Shown here piece by piece: positions 56,930-64,000 of a stretch of DNA of 64,000 bases (position 1 is the first letter of the stretch; each line of letters begins with the position of its first letter). The position numbers were made by a program, and so were the translations under genes. A model generated the notes under the pieces. That model was not told the origin of the DNA and did no database searches. It saw nothing but the letters and a program-made list of their open reading frames with translations. Source of the DNA: Cristatella mucedo (taxonomy: Eukaryota; Bryozoa; Phylactolaemata; Cristatellidae); the NCBI GenBank assembly GCA_009760855.2, contig WPIO01000024.1:2040001-2104000 (forward strand), given 5' to 3'.

Positions 56930-57526
56930 CATAAAAAATTAAAAATTGATTTTTTAATTTGGATGTATAAACCAGCATCTATTTTTTTCATGTATCCACG
57001 ATACCCATCGGATCTTGTAAGTTCTGGCATAAAAAAGATTTCTCTTTAATAACTTTTCTATTTCTTTATAGGCTTTTGGATCATTTTCTAAGTGTTTCTG
57101 AATAATCTTCTACTTCTTCTTCCACCATTTTAGATTTGTGTTTCTTTTTAGGTTTTCGTTTTTCTAGCGTAGCTCGTTTTATTTCAATATCCATCTACTT
57201 TATCTTTCTGTCACAATCTTCTGCTATTTTACGTTTTTCTAACTCATATTCATGTTCGTATTTTCTGCTTTCTTAATCATCTCTCTCTCTCTCTTCGTTT
57301 ATTCGCATTATCTTGGCCAACCTTCTCTTTTAGTTTGTAATTCAATTAATTTTCTCGCCTCATGCATTTCAATTCCTTTGTCAGCATTGGTCATACTAAG
57401 ACCAGTTAATCCAATTAATTCTGGTGCTGCTTCCCCAAATCAATCAACAACTGTACCTAGAACACCAGATCCATGGAATTTTCCTCCTTTTATTCTACCG
57501 TGTCCAATTCTAGCATAGCTACCCAT
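56930..57526 (-). pseudogene. Small glycine-rich, pVI-like protein
   Basis: Starts at ATG 57526, 12 bases after the stop of the upstream gene. The first 45 residues read MGSYARIGHGRIKGGKFHGS and then an amphipathic, hydrophobic stretch (VLGTVVD-FGEAAPELIGLTG). A charged helical region (MHEARKLIELQTKREGWP) and a very basic end (KRATLEKRKPKKKHKSK) follow. A Gly-rich N-terminus plus amphipathic helix plus basic tail resembles adenovirus protein VI or X type membrane-active and core proteins, but the similarity is only in design. It has stops at about 57424, 57305 and 57200 and a shift near 57090. Confidence 0.5.
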
Positions 57527-57537
57527 TGCTCTATTTA

Positions 57538-59607
57538 TTATTGTGAAATTTCTATTGTAGCCATAACATCTGAAACAATATTAACAGGATTCCCATTTTT
57601 ATCTGTTAGACTATTTTTAAAACTACTTATTTCTTCTATGTCTCCACGATTTTGTAAGTATAATATATTAGAAATATGAAGATCAACTTTCTCTCCTGGA
57701 ATAACATCATTTATATCAATAGTATATAATGATGAACATTGTTGTAAAAATCTGTTTTTAAACTCAACTTGAAAGTAATGCATCTGGTGTTATTCACAGT
57801 ATTGGTGACACACTAGGTTTCAACTCAAACCAACAGGGATCCTTTGATCCTGCAATGGTTGAGGAACACCATATGGAGCTATTGAAAAAGCTATGTTTTT
57901 CACTGGTATTTACAAAGCTTGGAATAAATGCACTTGCCCGATAATTCTGGAGTAAAATGTATTAGTGTTGATTGTGATTTAGTCGATCCTAATACAAACT
58001 ATGTAGAGTAATATAATTGCCCATTACTTGCATTATTATTTTATCATCTGTATAAATACTAAATTTTACTCCATTGATATTTTTCTATTAAAAGAGTCAT
58101 AAAAGCATTAGTTAATTTCAAAGAAATATTGATAGCATCTACAATTTTCAAACTATCATAGTATCCTGCTGGGATTTTTATTGATTCTACAACTGGTGTT
58201 TTATAGTTTCTTTTTAACTAAGCATATTATTTACTCCAGTAACAATATTAGAAATTACTCTTTTTGTATAAGTAAATTCTACTTTTCTTAGTCTAATTTT
58301 ATTTTTAAAACCAGAATTTGATCCAAGTAGGATAGTTGGAATTAATGTTTTTGCTTCAGAACTAGTAGTTCCTGTTAATCTTATCGACATTCTTATATTC
58401 TATTTCAGCAATTTCTATAACAACTGCTGTCTGTTGTGAACCAAAGACTGAAATTTTGTAACTTGGATCTGTAACTGTAATCAATGTATCTGAAATAGAA
58501 TCACCAGAAATTGTGTGATACTCAATAATATTTGGTTCGTATACTATTTGTTCCCAAAGATAGAAATTGTAAGCGAAACTTCTTAGGACATTTGTTTTAA
58601 GAATATTTATGTAACTAGTTCCGCTTGCAACTAAGTTTCAATTTACTAACATTAAGTTTAGATCTGAAACAAAAACTTCATTTTCTGAAATAAACCTAAA
58701 ATTTGGTGTACAAACTACTTTATTATTAATATTGAGACAAATTGTTGAAAAGTTTGGATCGTTTGTATAAGTAGAGCCAGTGAAACCAAGTATAGTTGAT
58801 ATACTAGATTTATTTGCAAGGAATTTCATAACAACTGGCATTGTAATCCAAGAGTTAGAAGTTGCAGTATCAATACCTAACACAAATTTATCAGTAGTAG
58901 ATCCAGAATGAGTAATAGAATTATTTATCATATCTTTAATTCCAATGTTTACATCATCTGTAATGGCAGCATAAATTTCAGGTCTAATTGTTATAGTTTG
59001 CCCAGAACCACCTGATACTCTTTAAAAAAAAAAGTTATTATGAGCAGTTATATTTTTTATAGAATTTTTTCCGACAAGCTTTTTAAAACATATCTTAAAC
59101 TTTGTATTCCTAAGCATAATAGGATTATCGATGTGTGCTCTAATAGGATCAGTTGTCCCAGTAATATTAAATACATATCCATCTTTGCTTGCTGAAGTAG
59201 CCTTTCTAATAGCCTCAAGATTGTTCAACATATCATGAGAAATTTCTACAAGTTCTGTCATTCTATATATCATACAAAAGCAGCTTATAATTTCTTTCAA
59301 TGCATGACTTTCGTACTTTTCTAGATTTTCCAAGATAATCTACAGCAGCACTAATTGAATTTACTACTCTTGTAATTCCAGCAGAAAGTTCGCGAATCCA
59401 TAGTTCTATCTTATCAAATACTTTTGAATCATTTTTTACAACTAATGGAACTACTTCAAAGCTTTCTCGAATGCTATTGCCTTTTCTTTTTAATATTCAA
59501 GAAACATAATTATAAATATTTTCTGTTCTTACACTTCTTTTACCTTTTTTATCTCTTGTTGCTTTATGAATTTCTTCTAACGTTGGATAAGGTTCATTTT
59601 CATCCAT
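57538..59607 (-). pseudogene. Large structural protein of the F54H12.2-like Polinton family
   Basis: About 690 codons from ATG 59607 (MDENEPYPTLEEIHKATRD) to the stop at 57538. Landmarks: KATRDKKGKRSVRTENIY (N-terminus), IELWIRELSAGITRVVNS (59400), FNITGTTDPIRAHIDNP (59130-59160), ASGTSYINILKT (58600), IKIPAGYYDSLKIVDAINIS (58140-58180), and the C-terminal SFKNSLTDKNGNPVNIVSD (57560-57620). A GYY-IN block and a final -L-D--G-PV- strand are what I know from the invertebrate proteins annotated F54H12.2-like, now viewed as Polinton virion components (minor capsid or penton/fibre candidates). The precise role is not established. Breaks: a stop near 59500, a shift at the nine-A run near 59023-59032, and several in 57780-58400. 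Confidence 0.55.
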
Positions 59608-59677
59608 TTTTTCAAGTAATAATTTCAGTCCTTTGTGTTAATAATTAGTTCTTTTTCAGTAACTATTTCTTTTAATT

Positions 59678-60499
59678 CTATATTTGAAAAACAATAGATT
59701 CATCGTATTGTTTTTGTATCTCAGTTGAGCGTTCGTCTTTCATCAAGCTTACATAATCAGTTACATAATCATAAATATTTCTAACAGTTTCTCCAAAGTC
59801 TTCACTATGATGTTTATTTTCTTGTGCTTCGCTTAGTTTAGCAGGTATTGAATACATGCTAAAGTCCTTATTAGTTTCTGTCATTCCATCTCCTAACCTT
59901 TCTACACCTAAAAGAACGTAACCATGTTTTTCTTTTAGAAAATCAAGTAGATTAGATTTCTCTAAATCTTGTATTCTTTTGATTGTTTTCTTTGGTGAAC
60001 CAGTATTTGGATGTATTCCTAACTCGTCAGCTAAAGTTTTTTGAACATTGTCAATAGCTTCTCTTACTTCTGGATTAAGTGGATGTGTCTCTGATTGATT
60101 TAAAATTGCAATTGCTTTTTTTCAACTCACCTGAGTTGACAGCTTTAATTTCTTTTTCTAGCGTATGTGGAATATCTGATGCAGCTTTATATTCCAAAGC
60201 CTTTTTTAGAGAATCTCAGTTTTCCATTTGCATAGCAAGTTTTGGTCTAACTTTTTAAGTTTTTCAATAACTACATTCCCAGAATTATCAATCAATTCTT
60301 CTAGTGCGCGTTGATTTAGATGAGATTCAACTCTATCTCTTGCTGATATATCTGCTTCAAGTCTTTGTATTTCTTGATCATTTTGTAATTTAGTTGCTTA
60401 TCTTAGATATTCCAAGTTTTTTTATTGTAGCTTCAATGTCAAGCGCTTCTTGAACACTTCCCCTGTAGGCTTTCTTGCTTGAAAAAATCCTTCCATCAT
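59678..60499 (-). pseudogene. Coiled-coil protein of unknown function
   Basis: Begins MMEGFFQARKPTGEVFKK at 60499, 14 bases after the ATPase gene's stop. It then reads heptad-like charged helices (NDQEIQRLEADISARDRVES near 60330-60385; SGNVVIEKLKKLDQ near 60250). The C-terminal 68 codons (59678-59884, MTETNKDFSMYSIPAKLSEA) are open. At least four frame changes or stops lie between. I do not recognise the family. Position and strand suggest a structural or assembly role. Confidence 0.5.
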
Positions 60500-60512
60500 T
60501 TTCCTAGATCCA

Positions 60513-61103
60513 TCAAGTATTAAAAATAGTAACTAATTGCTTTCCAGTAGAATTAACAGACAAAATTCTTCCTTCAGATTCAGTTTTATTTAAGTCTAAA
60601 ATACGATATTCAAAACGATTCCTTGTACAAGAATTAACCCAATCTCTAAATTGTCTCTTATCAATATCTCCACTATATGCTTCTCGAATATATTCTATAT
60701 ATGTTGCAATTTGTTTGAAAATTATTATCATATTTACATTGTTTCTGATTTCTCTCTTAGGAGTATTAGTTAAACCTTGAGCAAGATAAAATATATTTAG
60801 TCCTTTATGTCTTCCTCGTGTAAAATAATCTAATATTTTTGCTTGATCGTCTGTCATTAAAAGTACAACATGTTTACAGTTTGTGCATGTGTCTACTTCT
60901 GGCATTTAATCAATACCATTAATCCAAACATATGCACCTTTTTCTTTTGTCGTTGACAAAAGACCATGATGTAACTTTTCGTCTAAGCTTGAAGCAATAA
61001 TTGCACAAGTATCGTAAATTACCATTCTGTAGAATATCCAATTCATGATTAAATGGGACTTTCCAGATCCACGAGGACCAAGTACTAGAGCTCTAATAGG
61101 CAC
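60513..61103 (-). pseudogene. A32/FtsK-type DNA-packaging ATPase, one stop
   Basis: The P-loop ATPase that would pump DNA into the capsid. Walker A is GPRGSGKSHL (61065-61080), Walker B is HVVLLMTDD (60850-60870), followed by YFTRGRHKGLNIFYLAQGLT (near 60770-60830) with the sensor Gln and the R-IRNNVNMIIIFK block (60715-60745). The length, about 195 codons, is right for Polintons. A single in-frame TAA at 60906-60908 separates the Walker A and Walker B halves; otherwise the frame is continuous. The frame opens at GTG with coding-like sequence a little upstream (GHKELLPN), so the true start lies near 61110-61140 or is lost. Confidence 0.85.
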
Positions 61104-61208
61104 ATTTGGTAACAGCTCTTTGTGACCAGTGTCACGTCTTGTCCAAAATTAAAAGCCCCGACTCTCAAAGCAATTTCCTACACGAAAAATGGTCTTATGT
61201 TAATAGAA

Positions 61209-61533
61209 ATGAAAATCTATTGCTTAAAATGTAAGCGCCCAACTGGCAGTATTCATGAAGAATACGTTGAAATAAATAGAACGACAGGGCCTAGAGAAAG
61301 GATTAAAGCTATTCGCACAATTTGTGAACCTAAGAAATCAAAGTTTGTAAAACTAAAAAATGAAACTACTGGAATGGGAGTAGTATTATCTCATGGTAAA
61401 AAGTTGGGTAGTGACGTAGGAAATGAGTGTAGCGAGTGGAGCATTATCTCATGGCAAAAGATTAGGTACTGGTAGTAAAGAGCGAATACTTTCTGAGTTC
61501 CGAAAAACTATAAACAGTTTAGAGAAAACATAA
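61209..61533 (+). pseudogene. Zinc-ribbon capsid-region protein (DUF5679-like)
   Basis: Starts MKIYCLKCKRPT at 61209. The YCLKC pair begins a zinc ribbon, and the second half has ICEPKKSKFVKL, where the usual second C--C pair is reduced to one Cys. Small proteins with a YC-KC ... KKS-F pattern are common in Polintons and adintoviruses, beside capsid and protease genes. The C-terminal part holds a short duplication (ATTATCTCATGG-AAAA near 61385 and 61442) with a shift, then ends ILSEFRKTINSLEKT at 61533. Divergent from the ATPase gene, with about 100 bases between. Confidence 0.6.
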
Positions 61534-61549
61534 AAAGTTCTTTGTTTTA

Positions 61550-62053
61550 AAAATAATAGTAATATAATTGATAAAGCGCCCCCAGGGAACCCAATCTCTT
61601 TCTAGGCGCTTTGCATTTGCTGCAAAGGGAAGCGCGATTGAATGGTGAGTAATATCATGCATGATAAACATGAATAACATGGTTACGGGTGACATGCACA
61701 GGGTCAGCATACAAATGTAGTTAGTGGCAGCATGCACAGTGTCAGCACGCATAAGCACATGAATGACGAATCACAAGGACCCACTAAATGCTGTCCTAAA
61801 TAGGTATGTTTTTAAGTTCTTTTTAAATGTGGTCAAGTCAGGGGATGTTCTGACGCAAGTCGGGAGGGAGTTCCAGGCTTTGGGAGCATACGAACTAAAT
61901 GCACGGTCGCCAAAGGATTTGAGATTTCTACGAGGTATTGGTAAACTGCTGGATTCCGAGAAGCGAGTGGTACGATGCTTGGCCTAATGGGTGAGTAGAT
62001 CTCAGATATAGGCTGGAGCCAAAGAATGAAGTGACCTAAAAGTGAGCGACAAG
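61550..62053 (-). mobile_element. LINE-A 3' fragment inserted in the viral element
   Basis: Reads leftward from the KVLSLTF region (AAAAGTGAGCGACAA at 62040) through ASEHPLT and the natural end, the 3' UTR and the tail loop (CCCAGGGAACCCAATCTCTTTCTAGGCGC) to an AT-rich tail near 61550. It lies exactly between the zinc-ribbon and protease genes. Confidence 0.9.
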
Positions 62054-62055
62054 AC

Positions 62056-62542
62056 TTCATTGACTGACTTAGAGATATTTGAGTACATAAAAGAACTATA
62101 TATAAACATCTTTTGTGGAGTATTTGCAAGAAATGAATTAGGAAAACAAAAATAAAATGAATATTTTATTTGTAATACAGGTAAATCTGACCTAGTGATT
62201 TATCATTGGGTAGCACTTCAAAAAGTAGGAGATTCTTCTTTTTACTTTGATTCGTTCGGTGCTCCACCAATGCCAGAAGTAATTGACTATTTCGGACTTG
62301 AACCAAGTTTTCAAACTCTCCAACTACTAGAATACAAACAAAGAGATTGTGGAATGAGGTGTCTAATTTTTTTTTTAACTGATAGATTCAACTTATTTTT
62401 GTATTGCTATGGAATTACTATTTTTAAATTAAACGAACATTTTCCCTTGTATAAAAATGGAAAATCAAGAAAGAAGATTAGTTGTACTAGAAAGTTCTGC
62501 ATTTGTTATCCCAAAATCAAAACCAGGACAAATCCATGTTAA
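62056..62542 (+). pseudogene. Adenain-type cysteine protease
   Basis: A maturation protease of the adenovirus/Ulp1 (C5/C48) fold. The N-terminal part TSLTDLEIFEYIKELY begins right after the LINE-A insertion. GVFARNELG, one in-frame stop at 62153, then KSDLVIYHWVALQK with the catalytic His (62204), FYFDSFGAPP with the conserved Asp-Ser-Phe-Gly (62245), and RDCGMRCLIF with the catalytic Cys (62350) follow. The His-Asp-Cys order and spacing suit Polinton proteases. The frame after 62460 is probably not protease, since the next gene starts there in another frame. The N-terminus may be cut by the insertion. Confidence 0.8.
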
Positions 62543-62636
62543 AGAAAATATGATGAAAAATTCTAAACCTTATCTTAATTAATGGGTTTATATTACACAA
62601 GATATGCTACCTTTTCGTAAAAATGCAGTTACTTGT
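62458..62636 (+). pseudogene. Unknown element gene, 5' part
   Basis: ATG 62458 opens MENQERRLVVLESSAFVIPK and 42 codons later a TAA (62581). The same frame continues WVYITQDMLPFRKNAVT up to the LINE-A insertion. It overlaps the protease end in a different frame, as is usual for compact viral genes. I do not recognise it. Confidence 0.4.
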
Positions 62637-63905
62637 GCTATCTCAGTGGAAGACTCCAGAGTATTGACGTGAATGGACAAAGATCATCTGAAGTACCTCT
62701 GAAATATGGAGTACCTGAGGGCTCCGTGCTAGGTCCGGTTCTTTTCACGGTTTATACTCTCCCTCTAGCTGATGTGATTGCCAAGCACAATCTAGGCTTT
62801 CACTTCAATGCGGATGACACTCAGTTGTAAATTTGCTTTGATCCCTCCCAGCCTTCGAGCATCTGAAATTCTCTCAACTCACTTGCTGCATGCATTGATG
62901 ACATCCGCACATGGATGGCAACACATTTTCTAAAACTAAACGATAAGAAAACTAACTTACTAGTTATGGGCAAACCCAGTGTGATTCAGAGATTGGAAAG
63001 GCTGACTCTCACAATTGGCTCTGCCAGCATATCTCCTGTTGAATCAGCTCGAAATCTAGGTGTCATATTCCAAAGCGACCTCTCGTTAGACGACCATGTC
63101 AGCTCACCAGTCAAATCTGCCTTTTTTCAGCTTCTTAAAATTGCTCAAATTCGGGCATGTTTAGGTAAGGATACCACTTCCAAGTTGGTCCATGCATTCG
63201 TGACATCCCGACTCGACTTCTGCAACTCACTCGTTACTGGCCTACCAGCATCTGCGATCAGGCGATTGCCGCTGGTGCAAAACTCCGAAGCAAGGCTTGT
63301 CTGTCGTGAGCGTCGCAGTTGCCACATTACTCCACTTCTCGCCGACCTGCACAGGCTACCAGTCAAGCAATGGATTGAGTTCAAGGTTTTGTTGATCACT
63401 TTTAGGTCACTTCATTCTATGGCTCCAGCTTATCTCTCCGACATACTCCCCCGTCAGGCCAAGCATCGTACCACCCGCTTTTTGAAATCCGACAGTCTAG
63501 AAATACCTCGTACAAGCCTCAAATCCTTTGGGGACCGTGCATTTGGTTCGTATGCTCCCAAAGCCTGGAACTCCCTCCCGACCTGCGTCAGAACATCCCC
63601 TGACCTGTCCACATTTAAAAGTAACTTAAAAACACACCTATTTAGGACAGCATTTAGTGGGTCCCTGTGATTTGTCCTTGATGTGCTTATGTGTGCTGAC
63701 ACTGTGCATGCTGCCACAAACCACATTTGCATGCTGACCCTGTGCATGTCACCCCTAACCATGTTATTCATTTTGTTTGTTTTTCAAGCATGATTTTACT
63801 TACCATTCAATTGCATTTCCCTTTGCAGCAAATGTAAAGCGCCTAGAAAGAGATTAAGTTCTCTGAGGGCGCTTTATCCAGTGAGTTACTATTATCATTA
63901 TTATA
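62637..63905 (+). mobile_element. LINE-A copy, best preserved C-terminus
   Basis: 5' truncated in the RT palm (CTATCTCAGTGGAAGACTCC). A 251-codon frame (62915-63670) is uninterrupted from MATHFLKLNDKKTNLLVMG through LVHAFVTSRLDFCNSLVTGL and VKQWIEFKVLLITFRSLHS to TAFSGSL. The palm core reads NADDTQL near 62810. The 3' UTR ends GTAAAGCGCCTAGAAAGAGATTAAGTTCTCTGAGGGCGCTTTAT and an ATTATTATAATTATT tail. It interrupts the unknown viral gene and is one of the younger copies. Confidence 0.95.
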
Positions 63906-63909
63906 ATTA

Positions 63910-64000
63910 TTCTGAATCAAGACCTAATATAGGATTAAAGGTTGATCAAGTGAAAGTTTGCAACGATGATAATAAGTTTGAATTTAAGCCATCAGACTTT
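63910..64000 (+). pseudogene. Unknown element gene, continuation
   Basis: After the LINE-A tail, open sequence resumes: ESRPNIGLKVDQVKVCNDDN and KFEFKPSDF up to the window end. It is AT-rich and coding-like, so it is read as the continuation of the frame starting at 62458 or of the next gene. Not recognised. Confidence 0.35.

Larger units (their letters stand above)
52160..64000. mobile_element. Polinton/Maverick (adintovirus-like) endogenous viral element, incomplete
   Basis: A clear shift to AT-rich, densely coding sequence begins near 52160 and continues to the window end. It encodes the hallmark set of Polintons: rve integrase, packaging ATPase, adenain-type protease and double-jelly-roll capsid protein, along with other structural proteins. 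The leftward block (integrase to ATPase) and the rightward block (zinc ribbon, protease, unknown) diverge at about 61.1-61.2 kb. DNA polymerase B and the right terminus are not in view. Two LINE-A copies (61550-62053 and 62637-63905) are later insertions. Nearly every gene has at least one stop or frameshift, many in A/T homopolymers. Confidence 0.9.

Noticed and set aside
57241-57518. Plus-strand 88-codon frame in the viral element
   Set aside because: It is antisense to the pVI-like gene, whose spacing and composition fit better.

Overview
The window looks like repeat-rich nuclear DNA of an invertebrate animal. There are no operons or ribosome-binding sites, long frames are rare, and almost everything recognisable is a decayed transposable element of a kind common in invertebrate genomes. 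I cannot place the phylum.

Two non-LTR retrotransposon (LINE) families dominate. LINE-A is CR1/L2-like, with a 3' stem-loop and an (ATT)n tail. It has about twenty copies on both strands; the longest, at about 30.65-33.73 kb, keeps endonuclease and reverse-transcriptase remnants. LINE-B is a related RT family ending in ATTAC repeats. Its best copy, 42.43-44.63 kb, is one frame broken only by two stop codons. Two tRNA-derived SINE families are present, and one shares its 3' tail with LINE-A. DNA-transposon fossils are a BED/hAT transposase (2.9-4.9 kb), a Tc1/mariner transposase (11.5-12.3 kb) and a possible Tc1 end (46.45 kb). A pseudogene of a repetitive invertebrate protein family of unknown function (29.8-34.5 kb) is split by the longest LINE-A copy.

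Possible host coding sequence is sparse. A 157-codon frame at 13.57 kb has a signal peptide and a CUB-like domain and sits in a segmental duplication of about 1.5 kb. Its second copy, at 18-19.9 kb, is a pseudogene. Two short frames look like 3' exons: a transmembrane exon at 28.55 kb and a tyrosine-rich cytoplasmic tail at 47.72 kb.

The most interesting part is 52.16-64 kb, an AT-rich, densely coding Polinton/Maverick (adintovirus-like) endogenous viral element that runs off the right edge. Leftward from about 61.1 kb it encodes a packaging ATPase, a coiled-coil protein, a large structural protein, a small glycine-rich pVI-like protein, a double-jelly-roll major capsid protein, a YqaJ-like nuclease, a phage-type fibre-repeat protein and an rve integrase. 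Rightward it encodes a zinc-ribbon protein, an adenain-type protease and a further unknown frame. DNA polymerase B and the right terminal repeat are not in the window. Most genes carry a stop or a frameshift, often in an A/T run, and two LINE-A copies have landed in the rightward genes.
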